Part shown: positions 18,012 through 27,786 of the stretch, piece after piece | Layout: each line of letters starts with the position of its first letter | Position numbering within the stretch: position 1 is the stretch's first letter | NCBI GenBank assembly: GCA_016930575.1 | Contig: JAFGGL010000028.1 | Span: 50,053 to 114,052, forward strand | Reading direction: 5' to 3' | Source: Clostridiales bacterium | GTDB lineage: Bacteria > Bacillota > Clostridia > Christensenellales > Aristaeellaceae | DNA length: 64,000 nt | Notes under the pieces: model-generated | What the model saw: only the letters and a program-made list of their open reading frames with translations | What the model was told of the DNA's origin: nothing | The model's database searches: none | Position numbers and translations under genes: made by a program

Positions 18012-18869
18012 ATGCTTCACTTCACCAAGATGCACGGGATCGGGAACGATTACATTTATATCAACGGCTTTGAGGAGACCCTGCCCGCCGACCTGCCGGC
18101 GCTGGCGCGTGAAATGAGCCCGCGCCACACCTCCGTCGGCAGCGACGGGGTGATTTTTATCCTGCCGTCAAAGACCGCGGACGTTCGCATGCGCATGTTC
18201 AACCCCGACGGCACCGAAGCCGAGATGTGCGGCAACGGCGTGCGCTGCGTAGCGGCCTACAGCTACGACCGCGGGCTTTGCCCCCGCACGCAGATGAGCG
18301 TCGAGACGGGCGGCGGCCTCCGTCACGCCGCCCTCACCCTGGATGACCTGGGCCGCACCGACGCCGTGCGCATCGATATGGGCGAACCGGTGTTAAAAGG
18401 CGAGGATATCCCAAGCGTGTTCGCGGGCGAGCCCGTTAAAATGCGGCCGCTTGAGGCCAGAGGCAAAAGCTGGCCGGTCACGCTGGTGAACGTCGGCAAC
18501 CCCCACGCCGTGATCTTCGTCAAGGATATCGCTGTCGCGCCGGTGGGGACCGTCGGCCCGATTCTTGAAATGAACGCGGCCTTCCCGCGGCGCGCCAATA
18601 TCGAATTCGTTCAGGTGACCGACAGAGAACGCCTGTCCATGCGCGTGTGGGAACGCGGCGCGGGGGAGACCCGCGCCTGCGGCACGGGCGCTTGCGCCTC
18701 GATGGTCGCCGCGGTACTAAACGGCCTCACAGGCCGCAGCGTGACCGTGAAACTTTCGGACGGCGAGCTGAAGATCGTCTGGGACGAGCAGACGAACCAC
18801 ATCAACATGACGGGCCCCGTCGCATACGTATATGACGGTATCTACCTGAACGGAGGACACCACCATTGA
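18012..18869 (+). CDS. dapF: Diaminopimelate epimerase
   Basis: 285 residues; interconverts LL- and meso-DAP for peptidoglycan and lysine. Both catalytic cysteines are present in MCGNGVRC and RACGTGACA, with N-terminal FTKMHGIGNDY. It lies 13 bases after the GMP-synthase-like gene and its stop overlaps the dapL start, forming a unit with the enzyme that makes its substrate. Confidence 0.96.
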   Translation: MLHFTKMHGIGNDYIYINGFEETLPADLPALAREMSPRHTSVGSDGVIFILPSKTADVRMRMFNPDGTEAEMCGNGVRCVAAYSYDRGLCPRTQMSVETGGGLRHAALTLDDLGRTDAVRIDMGEPVLKGEDIPSVFAGEPVKMRPLEARGKSWPVTLVNVGNPHAVIFVKDIAVAPVGTVGPILEMNAAFPRRANIEFVQVTDRERLSMRVWERGAGETRACGTGACASMVAAVLNGLTGRSVTVKLSDGELKIVWDEQTNHINMTGPVAYVYDGIYLNGGHHH

Positions 18870-20080
18870 ACGTCAACCCGAACTTTGAAAAACTTCCCGG
18901 AAGTTATCTCTTTGCCGAAATCGCGCGCCGCGTGAAGGAATTTCAGGCGGCAGACCCCGCCGCCGACATTCTCAAACTCGGCATCGGCGACGTCACCCGC
19001 CCGCTGGCGCCCGCCGTGGTGGACGCGATGAAGCGGGCCGCCGACGAGATGCTCTCCGCCGGGACCATGCGCGGCTACGGACCGGATTTCGGCTACGATT
19101 TTCTGGTGAACGCCATTATCGCGCACGATTACACCGCGCGCGGCGTGGAACTGGAGTTTGACGAGGTGTTCATCTCCGACGGCGCGAAGACCGATTCGTC
19201 GGCCATCCAGGAGCTGTTTTCTTCCGACGCAAAGATCGCCGTCACCGATCCCGTTTACCCTGTGTACGTCGATTCCAACGCCATGGCCGGGAGGCTGGGC
19301 GAGTATAAGGACGGCCGCTGGACGAACCTCACCTACCTGCCCTGCAACGCGGAAAATAACTTCGTGCCCGAACCGCCCAGAGGGCACGTGGACGTCATCT
19401 ACCTGTGCTACCCCAACAACCCCACGGGCACGACGCTGACCAAAGAGCAGCTCAAACCCTTTGTGGATTACGCGCATAGGGAAGGCGCCGTCATCGTCTA
19501 CGACGCGGCGTACAAGGCGTTCATCCGCTCCGATGTGCCGCGCTCCATCTACGAAATCGACGGCGCGAAGGACGTCGCAATCGAGTGCAATTCTTTTTCC
19601 AAAACCGCCGGTTTCACCGGCATGCGCTGCGCCTATTCCGTCCTGCCCCACGCCGTGAAGGGCCGAGGCGGAAACGGGCGACCCATGGAGCTCAACGCTA
19701 TGTGGAAACGCCGCATGGGCACGCGCTTCAACGGCGTAAGCTTCCCCGTGCAGCGCGCGGCGGCGGCCGTGTTTACGCCCGAAGGCTGGGCGCAGTGTAT
19801 GGAAGCCGTCGAATATTACCTGCGCAACGCAACGATGATCCGCAGCGAGCTTTTGGCCATGGGCTATACGGTCTTCGGCGGTATCGACGCGCCCTACGTG
19901 TGGCTGAAGACGCCGACCGCCGACAGCTGGGCGTTCTTTGACGAACTCTTGCGCAAGGCGCACGTCGTAGGCACGCCGGGCGCGGGTTTCGGCCCAAGCG
20001 GCGAGGGCTATCTCCGCCTCACGGCGTTCAACACAAACGAAAAGACACGGGAAGCGCTGCAAAGAATCAAGGAGCTGTAA
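18866..20080 (+). CDS. dapL: LL-diaminopimelate aminotransferase
   Basis: 404 residues, PLP fold type I. It converts tetrahydrodipicolinate directly to LL-DAP, bypassing the succinylase/acetylase branches. The PLP lysine is in NSFSKTAGFTGMR; CYPNNPTGTTLT is the conserved aminotransferase block, and the N-terminus NPNFEKLPGSYLF is typical of DapL. The start is TTG, overlapping the dapF stop as TTGA after GGAGG. With dapF it gives the two-step route to meso-DAP. Confidence 0.95.
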   Translation: MNVNPNFEKLPGSYLFAEIARRVKEFQAADPAADILKLGIGDVTRPLAPAVVDAMKRAADEMLSAGTMRGYGPDFGYDFLVNAIIAHDYTARGVELEFDEVFISDGAKTDSSAIQELFSSDAKIAVTDPVYPVYVDSNAMAGRLGEYKDGRWTNLTYLPCNAENNFVPEPPRGHVDVIYLCYPNNPTGTTLTKEQLKPFVDYAHREGAVIVYDAAYKAFIRSDVPRSIYEIDGAKDVAIECNSFSKTAGFTGMRCAYSVLPHAVKGRGGNGRPMELNAMWKRRMGTRFNGVSFPVQRAAAAVFTPEGWAQCMEAVEYYLRNATMIRSELLAMGYTVFGGIDAPYVWLKTPTADSWAFFDELLRKAHVVGTPGAGFGPSGEGYLRLTAFNTNEKTREALQRIKEL

Positions 20081-20083
20081 CAA

Positions 20084-22774
20084 ATGGGCTGTCATCTGAT
20101 CGCGATTGGCGGCACAGGGCAAAAAACGCTGGAAATGCTCACCTATGCCTGTGCCTGCGACGCCCTGTATACGCTGGATGACGACCTGCGCCGCGTGCCC
20201 ATCGATACGCTTTCGGTGCTCACCGTGGATACCGACCAGGCCGAAGCGTCCGACGACGCAGCGCGCTATCAGGCATTGCAAGCCGTGTTTTCCGCCGCCG
20301 TGCTGCCGCGCGTAGGCTTTCATACGAAACTCAATCACGACCGCTTCGCCGTCGTTTCGGACGAGCGCCCAACCCTGCAAAGCATCGCCGCGGAACGCGA
20401 CAGTCTTTTGACGCAGACGCTGTTTGAAATCGGCATGTCCGCTATGGACGCGCGCGCGGGTTTCCAGGGACATGCCGATGTTGGCATGTTTTTCTTTGCC
20501 GACGCGCTTTCCCGCCTGTCCGAGCAGCTGGCGCAGGGCGTCGAGCATCCGTTTTTCGACCGCATCCGCTCGGAGCTTGACGAAGGGGAGGACGTGAAAG
20601 TCTTCATCGCCGGCTCGGTGTACGGGGGAACGGGCATGAGCGGTATTCCCAGCCTTGCGCAGTTCCTGCGGGGGCAGTTCCCGTCCGACCGCCTCATCCT
20701 GGGCGCGGCGCTTTTGCTCCCGCCGCACGATCCGCGCGCCGGGGATACGAATAACGCGCGCGCCGCCGCTGCGCTTTTGAATTACGGGCAATCGGGCCTC
20801 ATGCGCCACAGCGCGTACGGCCGGGCGGGGCTTTTGGACGCCGCCTGCCTCGTACGCATTTCCGGCAACCTCTACGCCGCGAACTACGCCCAAAGCGCAC
20901 AAAGCGTCGAAGGCGATATCCGCCTGGAGCACTGGCTCGCGGCGCGCAGCGCGTCGCAGTTCTTCTCCGCCGAATTCCGCGGCGAGGATACCGAGGCGCT
21001 CGGGCTTTACCACGTCCCGCGCGGTTCGCACCAGCCGTCCTGGCCGTGCTTCGACGACGACCGTGCGTACTTCCGCATCCGTTTCGGCGGGCTGATGCGC
21101 ACGGCGACCCTGCACCTGACGCAATGCCATCCGCAGATCGTTGCGAGTCTTGAAGGCAAGACGCGACCGCCGGCGTTCATGCAGCCGTATTTCAGGACGG
21201 CGAAGAAGTATTCGCCCGAAGAGCGCGAAACGCTGTCCGCGCTGCTGTCGGAGTTTCGTTTGTTCCTGCGCCGGTTCGCGCGCCGCATGGGCGAGGTGCA
21301 GCGCGTGCTGCCGCCGCCCGTGCCCGGCAAGGCCGAGGCGGACGGCTTCTTTGCCCCGCGCGCGCTTCAGTTGCTGGAGCAGGCGCTCTCGGCGAACGAA
21401 AACTTCGACGCGGCCGCCCGGAAGCTGAAGGATCTGCTGCCCTCGCTGGTCTCCGGCGGCGCGGACAATTCCTTCACGGCCAAGCGCATGCTGTCCGCGC
21501 TTGCCAAGGGGCACAGGCCCGCAGCCTACACTCCCGCGGCGGCCTTCGCCTCATATACCGCCGCGCTTTTATCCTGCACCGCGCAGGGTACGGCGGGGCT
21601 TCCAGCGGCGCAGCTGCCGCCGCCGGATTCCCACGGTTTCGACCCCAACCACCGCCTGCTCATCCTCGCCCGCAGCCTGCCGCTTTCGCCCGATGCGCCG
21701 TATTGCGACCCGCCCGATATTCTGGCGTGGGAGGTGCGGCTGTCCGCGATGCTCTCGCTGCCTTATACGCAGGCCGCCCAGCGCCCGGAAGTCGTACGCT
21801 GGCGCGGACTGCTCAGCGTGCTGCTTTTGTGGGACGGCTGGGAACTGCGGCATAATCTGCCGAAGCTACGATGCGCGCCGCCGCCGGAGGGCGCGGGCAC
21901 GCGCGCCGTGCTTGCCGCGCTGCTAAAGGACCGCCTCGACGCGGGGCTGGCCTTGTTCACGCTGGAAAAAGATGTGGACGGCGTGCTGTTCGAGGGCCCG
22001 CTCGGGCTTTTGTCGCAGCAGACTGCGCTGCTTTCCGCAGCCGACACGCATAAGCTCAACGGGCTATTGCCCGATTGCGCGCGCTGGTACGACGCCGAAA
22101 CGCAGACCTTCCTGGAACCCTGCCCCTATCTGAGCGAAACCGACCGCACGCGGCTCATCCACCGCCTCAAATGCCTGCAAGCGCTTACCGAGCGCGCGGA
22201 GTTCAGGAGCCCATTGCTTGAATCGAGTACGCTCTATGCCGCGGCGGATGCTTTCCTGGGCGACCTGCAAAACCGTCACGATTTCTGGCTGGAGCGCTTT
22301 GAACAGGACAACCAGCGCGCCGTGCACGAGCTCCACATCCGCGCGCTCGCCGTGTTCGGCCCGGCCATTGAGGGGCTGGAAAAGCAGGAAGAGGAGTTCT
22401 CGCTCCAAGATCTCAGGCAAAACCCGCTGATCAGCCGCCTGCTCGGCGAGCCGGACGCCGAAAAGCGCGGGCTGTCGCAACCGGCTATCTTTGCCGGCGA
22501 GCCGATAACCTCGTATTTCTACAAAGGCGTGCCCTTCGCCGTGAATTCCCAGCGCTACCTGCTCACGCCCGTCAACGCCGAAGGCGAGCAGGAGACCCTG
22601 GATACGCTGGAGTCCGTTATTTTACAGATGGCCTCGCCCGCCTACCACACCGAGGCGGCCAAGCGCTTCCTCGAACTCGCCAACCGCCTCACCAGCCGCC
22701 CCGGCGCCAGCAAAAAAGCCGTCTCCATGCTTCGCGCCTGGAGCGTGAAGCACTCCAAGATGGCAGCGGAGTAG
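20084..22774 (+). CDS. Tubulin-like protein (Tubulin_2 type)
   Basis: 896 residues. The N-terminus has a Rossmann-like GTP-binding start IAIGGTGQKTLEML (6-19) and, after an acidic strand VLTVDTDQAE (45-54), the tubulin/FtsZ glycine signature in GSVYGGTGMSG (177-187). This spacing matches bacterial Tubulin_2 proteins, very distant from FtsZ, with a long C-terminal helical region of no recognised domain. It starts three bases after dapL, so it is probably co-transcribed, and nothing follows on the same strand. Function unknown; relatives are often in conflict- or envelope-related clusters (general knowledge, not shown here). Confidence 0.75.
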   Translation: MGCHLIAIGGTGQKTLEMLTYACACDALYTLDDDLRRVPIDTLSVLTVDTDQAEASDDAARYQALQAVFSAAVLPRVGFHTKLNHDRFAVVSDERPTLQSIAAERDSLLTQTLFEIGMSAMDARAGFQGHADVGMFFFADALSRLSEQLAQGVEHPFFDRIRSELDEGEDVKVFIAGSVYGGTGMSGIPSLAQFLRGQFPSDRLILGAALLLPPHDPRAGDTNNARAAAALLNYGQSGLMRHSAYGRAGLLDAACLVRISGNLYAANYAQSAQSVEGDIRLEHWLAARSASQFFSAEFRGEDTEALGLYHVPRGSHQPSWPCFDDDRAYFRIRFGGLMRTATLHLTQCHPQIVASLEGKTRPPAFMQPYFRTAKKYSPEERETLSALLSEFRLFLRRFARRMGEVQRVLPPPVPGKAEADGFFAPRALQLLEQALSANENFDAAARKLKDLLPSLVSGGADNSFTAKRMLSALAKGHRPAAYTPAAAFASYTAALLSCTAQGTAGLPAAQLPPPDSHGFDPNHRLLILARSLPLSPDAPYCDPPDILAWEVRLSAMLSLPYTQAAQRPEVVRWRGLLSVLLLWDGWELRHNLPKLRCAPPPEGAGTRAVLAALLKDRLDAGLALFTLEKDVDGVLFEGPLGLLSQQTALLSAADTHKLNGLLPDCARWYDAETQTFLEPCPYLSETDRTRLIHRLKCLQALTERAEFRSPLLESSTLYAAADAFLGDLQNRHDFWLERFEQDNQRAVHELHIRALAVFGPAIEGLEKQEEEFSLQDLRQNPLISRLLGEPDAEKRGLSQPAIFAGEPITSYFYKGVPFAVNSQRYLLTPVNAEGEQETLDTLESVILQMASPAYHTEAAKRFLELANRLTSRPGASKKAVSMLRAWSVKHSKMAAE

Positions 22775-22778
22775 TTCT

Positions 22779-22918
22779 TGGGGCGTTGCCCCAAACCCCA
22801 GTAAAAGGGCAGTGCCCTTTACAAACCCACAATGATAGGCCGCGCAATGCGCGGCCTATCATATGGATTGTTAAGGACATTGTCCTTAACTGCGGGGTAT
22901 GGAGGCGCATAGCCCCTA
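22779..22918. repeat. Hairpin array 3
   Basis: TTGGGGC-gtt-GCCCCAA, TAAAGGGC-agt-GCCCTTTA (approximately), ATAGGCCGCGC-aat-GCGCGGCCTAT, TTAAGGAC-att-GTCCTTAA and a final GGGG...CCCC module. It lies between two convergent genes, where it may also end transcription. Same core and module order as arrays 1 and 2 with different outer stems. Confidence 0.8.
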
Positions 22919-22923
22919 TAAGC

Positions 22924-24528
22924 CTACGGCTTTACGATATCATCCGGTGAGTTGCCGAAGATCGCGCCCGGGCCGTCGTTCACCGCGCCGGTTTCCGTAT
23001 ACACGCCGCCGCCTTCCGCAGCGGTGTTGCCCGTAACGCGCCCGCCGGTAACGGTCACATCGCCGGCTACCGTATACAGCGCGCCGCCCAAGGTCGCCTC
23101 GTTCCCCGCGATGATGCCGGCATGCACGAATATCCCGCCCTGCGCGGCCAGCACCGCGCCGCCGTAGACGGCGGAATTGTTCCTGATCCGCCCGCCTTCG
23201 ATTGTCACGCTGCCTCCGTCGGCATAGATCGCGCCGCCGCTGGTGACCGCCGTGTTGCCCCGAAGCGCGCCGCCGGAAACGTTCGCGTCGCCGCTGACCA
23301 GGTACATCGCGCCGCCGAACTCCGCGTTGTTTTGCAGCAGCGCGCCGTCGATGACGGTCACAAAGCCGCTGTCGGCGTATATGCCGCCGCCGTATACGGC
23401 GGTATTGCCGCTGAGCGCGGCGCCGACGACGCTCACGCCGCCTTCGTTCAGGTATATGCCTCCGCCACTGACTTCGGCCGTATTCCCCATCATGGCAAAG
23501 CCGGCCCCAAGCTCGATCTCAGCCGCCTGAGCGCAGATTCCGCCGCCGAACTCCGCCGTATTGCCGCTGACGGTCCCGCCGGAGAAGCTGCCGGTGCCGT
23601 TATTGATGTACACCGCGCCGTACAGGGCGGAATTGTCCGCGATCGTGCCGTCCAGCATCATCACCGCGCCGCTGCCCGCATAAACCGCGGCGCCGGCGCT
23701 GCCCGCGGTATTGCCGGAAAGCTCGGCCCCGCCGTAGATCCCCACGTCGCCCGATTGCGCGTATACGCCGCCGCCGTATTCCGCGGCGTTGTTTGTCACC
23801 ACGGCGCCCGTGATGATCACGGCCCCGTTGTGCGCGTACACACCGCCGCCGTATCCCTGGGAAAGGTTATCCTGTATCGCCCCTCCGGTCAGCGTCACAT
23901 TTCCGCTGAACGCATACACCGCGCCCGCGGCGGCCGTAACGTTATCTTCCACAGTGCAGTTGATCAGCGTCACGCCGCCGTTGACGCAGACCGCCGCGCC
24001 GTAGTTGGCATGGTTGCCGGCAAAGGTGCAGTTGATCGCCTGAAAATCGCCCATCACAAACAGCGCGCCGCCCGAGCCCGTGCCGTACACGTCGGCGTAG
24101 TCACTGGTCGCGTCGCCGTTTTTGAACGTGAGGTTGATGGCCGTCGTCAGCGCTTCAAGCGTCGTATCGGCGTCGTCCCCCTGCACGCAGAGTATCTGCC
24201 TGCCGCTTCCGTCGATCGTGAAGTGCTCCCCCTCCGGCGCGCGCAGGGTAACGGCGTTTGAAAACACGATGGTGCCCTGCCCTTCGCCGTAGACGATATC
24301 CCCGGTGATCACGACTTCCGCTTTCCCCTGCATGGCCGCGAGCTTCAAATCCATCCAGCTGGCCGCCTCGGCCGTTCCGCTGCCGTCTCCGATGAGCTTG
24401 AACAAAACGTTGACCACCGATTCGCCCATGCGTTCCAAAATGCCGACATCGTCCGCCGCCGCGCCGCCTGCCGCGCTAAGGGCCAGCAGCAGGCACAGGA
24501 ATGCGGCCAGAACTTTCTTTGCGTTCAT
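22924..24528 (-). CDS. Secreted right-handed beta-helix repeat protein
   Basis: 534 residues with a clear signal peptide (MNAKKVLAAF... ending GGAAA). After a short helical segment come ~18 repeats of ~20 residues of the form GGxxxGNTAxxGGGIYA, the turn pattern of a right-handed parallel beta-helix as in polymorphic outer-membrane/adhesin repeats. No anchor motif (LPXTG, transmembrane tail) is seen, so it is secreted or loosely surface-bound. Start from GGAAGGAGACTATACAC-ATG; a longer frame upstream lacks support. A lower-GC paralogue lies at 28558-29874. Confidence 0.85.
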   Translation of the reverse strand: MNAKKVLAAFLCLLLALSAAGGAAADDVGILERMGESVVNVLFKLIGDGSGTAEAASWMDLKLAAMQGKAEVVITGDIVYGEGQGTIVFSNAVTLRAPEGEHFTIDGSGRQILCVQGDDADTTLEALTTAINLTFKNGDATSDYADVYGTGSGGALFVMGDFQAINCTFAGNHANYGAAVCVNGGVTLINCTVEDNVTAAAGAVYAFSGNVTLTGGAIQDNLSQGYGGGVYAHNGAVIITGAVVTNNAAEYGGGVYAQSGDVGIYGGAELSGNTAGSAGAAVYAGSGAVMMLDGTIADNSALYGAVYINNGTGSFSGGTVSGNTAEFGGGICAQAAEIELGAGFAMMGNTAEVSGGGIYLNEGGVSVVGAALSGNTAVYGGGIYADSGFVTVIDGALLQNNAEFGGAMYLVSGDANVSGGALRGNTAVTSGGAIYADGGSVTIEGGRIRNNSAVYGGAVLAAQGGIFVHAGIIAGNEATLGGALYTVAGDVTVTGGRVTGNTAAEGGGVYTETGAVNDGPGAIFGNSPDDIVKP

Positions 24529-24654
24529 GTGTATAGTCTCCTTCCGTTGTCTGTAGAAATATTCGGTTGCGCACAACAAAAACGATCGATATTCTATGCA
24601 TTGATCGTACATTATTTTGCCGCTTTTTTCAAGCGCGGCTATGCAAAGAGCGCG

Positions 24655-25503
24655 TTAATACCGCGTAAGCCCCGCGCGCAGGCCCGCGCAGTACATCCCC
24701 GGCGTTACGCTGTAACGCGTGCGGAACACGCGGTTGAACGTGCGCACGCTCCCAAAGCCGCAGGCGTAGGCGACGGCAGCGACGCCCGCGCCGCCCTCTC
24801 CCAGGGCGGCGGCCACCTCCCGCAGGCGTACGAGGGTCACGTATTCCTTGAAGCCCGTGCCGGTGATCTTTTTGAATTCGCGGCTGAAGTTGCTCTCGCT
24901 CATCAGCGCGGCCTTCGCCATGCTTTTCAGCGTGATCTCCTCCGCAAAATGCGCTTCGATATAGGAGATGCTCTCGCGGATCAGGTGCAGGTGCGTCTGC
25001 CGGCCCGTACCGCCCGGCTGGAACGCGGTCTTCGCGTAATAGCGGTGCAGGATTCCCTGGATCTCCAGGATATACGCGTACAGGAAGAATTCGCTTCCCG
25101 CGCTCATGTGCGTATATTCCTCGTACATGCGGTTTAACAGCGCCTTGAGCTGCGTGCCGGTGCGCTTGACGTCGCGGTAAAACACCGAGGAGCGCACGGG
25201 GCTGTCCATCACCAGCGTGCCGGTCTTGCGTGCGGCCAGCGGATCGAAGGTCAAAAGCAGCACCTGCAGGTCGTCCGACGGCTCCGCATAACTGTGGATA
25301 TCGCCGCCCGAGCACACAAACGCGTCGCCCTCGTGCAGCTGAGCCTGTATGCCGTTGAGGCTGACGCGCACGCCGCCCTCCAGCACGAAAGCAGCTTCGA
25401 AATCGGTATGCCAGTGTGAGGCGAATTCGCAGTTTCTTGTTTTGCGGATCGCAATGGGCAGCCCCAGGGGGTTGTCGTACGTTTTGTGCTCGTGAATCAG
25501 CAT
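24655..25503 (-). CDS. AraC-family regulator with cupin sensor
   Basis: 282 residues. The N-terminal cupin has HWHTDFEAAFVLEG (metal/ligand-type histidines) and GDAFVCSGGDIHSY; the C-terminal ~100 residues carry two helix-turn-helix motifs (LKSMAKAALMSESNFSREFK and VAYACGFGSVRTFNRVFR). It is divergent from tryptophanase with a 172-base gap, so control of that gene by an amino-acid or indole-type ligand is plausible but inferred. The frame could open at a TTG 21 bases earlier, which lacks a ribosome binding site; the ATG is preferred. Confidence 0.85.
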   Translation of the reverse strand: MLIHEHKTYDNPLGLPIAIRKTRNCEFASHWHTDFEAAFVLEGGVRVSLNGIQAQLHEGDAFVCSGGDIHSYAEPSDDLQVLLLTFDPLAARKTGTLVMDSPVRSSVFYRDVKRTGTQLKALLNRMYEEYTHMSAGSEFFLYAYILEIQGILHRYYAKTAFQPGGTGRQTHLHLIRESISYIEAHFAEEITLKSMAKAALMSESNFSREFKKITGTGFKEYVTLVRLREVAAALGEGGAGVAAVAYACGFGSVRTFNRVFRTRYSVTPGMYCAGLRAGLTRY

Positions 25504-25553
25504 GCCGTTTTTTCCGTTTCGCAATTATTGACCAGTTTTATCAATGAATCGTC

Positions 25554-25583
25554 TTGTTTACGCGTTCTTGTATTCGTTATAAT
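25554..25583 (+). promoter_or_regulatory. Tryptophanase promoter
   Basis: TTGTTT, 18 bases, TATAAT in the divergent gap with the AraC gene, ~93 bases before the tnaA ATG. No TnaC-like leader peptide is apparent. Confidence 0.6.
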
Positions 25584-25675
25584 TGTACCGTTTCAGAATA
25601 ATTTAGTCAAGCCGTAAAGCGGTTCCGATCGTCGCTTTCTCAAATAACGGCTATATGCAAAAGGAGCAGTCCGCC

Positions 25676-27052
25676 ATGGAGTACATCGCAGAACCGTTCA
25701 AAATCAAGTCCGTTGAGCCTCTGAAAATTCTGTCGCGTGAGGAGCGCGAACGGCGCATCCGGGAAGAGGGCTACAACCTCTTCAACCTGCGCGCCGAGTA
25801 CGTGTACATCGACCTGATGACCGATTCGGGCACCGGCGCCATGAGCCAGCGCCAATGGGCAGCCATGATGACGGGCGACGAGGCATACGCGGGCGCGCAG
25901 AGCTACCTGCGCCTGCGGGAGACCTGCCGCAATATCTTCGGCTACGCCTTTTTCCAGCCCGTGCACCAGGGGCGCGCCGCCGAGAAGGTGTTCCTGCCTA
26001 TCCTGCTGTCGGAAGGCAAGTTCTCCGTGAGCAACACGTTTTTCGACACCACCCGCGCGCACGTGGAGCTTGCGGGCGCGGAAGCGATCGACTGCGCTGT
26101 GCCCGAGGCCATGGACACCGAAACGCCCTACCCCTTCAAGGGCAATATGGATATCGAACGGCTGAAAGCCGTAATCGCCGAACACGGCGCGCAAAACATC
26201 GGTGCGATCGTCATGACCGTTACCAACAACTCCGCGGGCGGGCAGCCCGTATCCATGCAAAACCTGCGCGATACCGCCGCCGTTGCCAAGAAGCACAATA
26301 TCCCGCTGGTGCTCGACGCCGCGCGCTATGCCGAAAACGCGTACTTCATCAAGACCCGCGAGGACGGTTACGCGGACAAGAGCATCCGGGAGATCGCCAG
26401 GGAAATGTTTTCCTACGCCGACGCGTTTTTGATGAGCGCCAAGAAGGACGGGCTGGTCAACATGGGCGGGCTGATCGGCGTGAAGGAAGACGCGCTGCTC
26501 ATTCAAACCGTCAAAGAACGTGTGATCCCGCTGGAAGGCTTTATCACCTACGGCGGCCTGGCGGGCCGCGACCTGGACGCACTGGCCGTCGGCCTGGAGG
26601 AAGCACTTGAAGAAGACTACCTGCGCTACCGCGTCGGCCAGGCGCAGTACCTGGGCGAAAAGCTCCGCGAGGCGGGCGTGCCCGTGCAGTACCCCGTCGG
26701 CGGGCATGCCGTGTTCGTCGACGCGGGGAATATGCTCTCCCACATTCCCTACGACCGGTTCCCCGGCCACGCGCTGGCCGTGGAGCTCTACAAGGAAGCG
26801 GGCATCCGCTGCTGCGAGATCGGCTCCTTTATGCTCGGCCGCGATCCAAAAACCGGCCAGCAGCTCAAGTCCATGTTCGAGTTCACCCGCCTCGCCATCC
26901 CCCGCCGCGTCTACACCCAGGCGCACCTCGACCAGGTCGCAAACGCCCTCATCAACATAAACGCCCGCAAACACACCCTCCCCGGCTACCGCATCACCGA
27001 CGAACCCCCGGTCCTAAGGCACTTTACGGCGCGGCTGGAGCCGGTGAGGTAG
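25676..27052 (+). CDS. tnaA: Tryptophanase
   Basis: 458 residues, PLP fold type I. It degrades tryptophan to indole, pyruvate and ammonia. The PLP lysine is in [44 protein letters not shown] and the C-terminal [17 protein letters not shown] follow E. coli TnaA; tyrosine phenol-lyase differs at the last block, so tryptophanase is the better call, though beta-tyrosinase cannot be ruled out. Start from AAGGAGCAGTCCGCC-ATG. A ~93% identical, broken copy of its 3' third lies 1.4 kb downstream. Confidence 0.88.
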   Translation: MEYIAEPFKIKSVEPLKILSREERERRIREEGYNLFNLRAEYVYIDLMTDSGTGAMSQRQWAAMMTGDEAYAGAQSYLRLRETCRNIFGYAFFQPVHQGRAAEKVFLPILLSEGKFSVSNTFFDTTRAHVELAGAEAIDCAVPEAMDTETPYPFKGNMDIERLKAVIAEHGAQNIGAIVMTVTNNSAGGQPVSMQNLRDTAAVAKKHNIPLVLDAARYAENAYFIKTREDGYADKSIREIAREMFSYADAFLMSAKKDGLVNMGGLIGVKEDALLIQTVKERVIPLEGFITYGGLAGRDLDALAVGLEEALEEDYLRYRVGQAQYLGEKLREAGVPVQYPVGGHAVFVDAGNMLSHIPYDRFPGHALAVELYKEAGIRCCEIGSFMLGRDPKTGQQLKSMFEFTRLAIPRRVYTQAHLDQVANALININARKHTLPGYRITDEPPVLRHFTARLEPVR

Positions 27053-27069
27053 GGGGACGGGGGAACGCC

Positions 27070-27150
27070 TTCTTCTCTTTTGGAAAAAAGAAAAGAAGCA
27101 AGAGAAAACCTTATAGGGGAGTTTATAAAAGCCGCGCATCCCGCGGCTTC
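27070..27150 (+). terminator. Double-hairpin 3' element after tnaA
   Basis: Hairpin 1 is CTTCTCTTTT...AAAAGAAG (27072-27098), followed by the A-rich linker GCAAGAGAAAACC, then a GC hairpin AAGCCGCG-catcc-CGCGGCTT (27129-27149). Same composite as 28463, 54195, 58136 and (minus strand) 30578. Confidence 0.75.
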
Positions 27151-27314
27151 TGTCCGTTATATTTCATTGCCCTCCATGCTTCTTTTCGTGTATGCTTATA
27201 TAAGATAGCTATTGATATACCTTTGTGCTTTTCCTCCGAAATGTTACTCGTGTTGCAGTCATTATCTCTCGTTCATGCGCTTAATGAACATGGAATATGA
27301 AAGGAAGATAAACG

Positions 27315-27377
27315 ATGAAATATAGCTTTGATAGCATCAATTTTCACTGGAACACAGTCTTCACTCCTGATGTGTAG
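27315..27377 (+). CDS. Candidate 20-residue peptide
   Basis: ATG preceded by GAAAGGAAGATAAACG, a good ribosome binding site, then 20 codons (MKYSFDSINFHW... ending FTPDV) and a TAG stop. No signal peptide or recognised motif. It may be a real micro-protein or the leftover start of a deleted gene. Confidence 0.25.
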   Translation: MKYSFDSINFHWNTVFTPDV

Positions 27378-27549
27378 CTATGTATATAACCGATGCGTCT
27401 CAAAAAGCAAGTTCATGCATATTACTTATTATTATGCTAAAGAGTAGTCGAGATGCTCGCGCTTTTATATTATGAAAACGAAAAGCCCCTGCAATCTTGT
27501 GATTTCATGGAGCTTTTCGCGCTTTATAGAGATAGAATCGAGAGCATGA

Positions 27550-27786
27550 TCAGTCGTTTACAGGCCCTCCGCCAAGGTGGTTACGATAACCAGGATTATC
27601 CTTATCCCAGAATTTATCAGCGTTCTGATTTGTCTTGGTATAAACTGCCCAGTCGTGACCCTGCCCATTGGCAACGGTCGGATCCTCCTTTGATTGTCCG
27701 GGCAACCTGGCTGGTTCAGCTAACGCAATGCTCATTACTGATACCACAAGGACGAGAGTTAATAATACAGACAGTATGCGCTTCAT
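27550..27786 (-). CDS. Small secreted peptide, unknown function
   Basis: 78 residues: a textbook signal peptide (MKRILSVLLTLVLVVSV... cleavage probably after SIALA), leaving a polar mature peptide of ~54 residues rich in Asn, Asp, Gly and Pro and without cysteine. The ATG follows AAGGTAGG at suitable spacing. No homologue recognised. It sits alone in the AT-rich insert; a secreted signalling or surface role is possible but unsupported. Confidence 0.55.
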   Translation of the reverse strand: MKRILSVLLTLVLVVSVMSIALAEPARLPGQSKEDPTVANGQGHDWAVYTKTNQNADKFWDKDNPGYRNHLGGGPVND

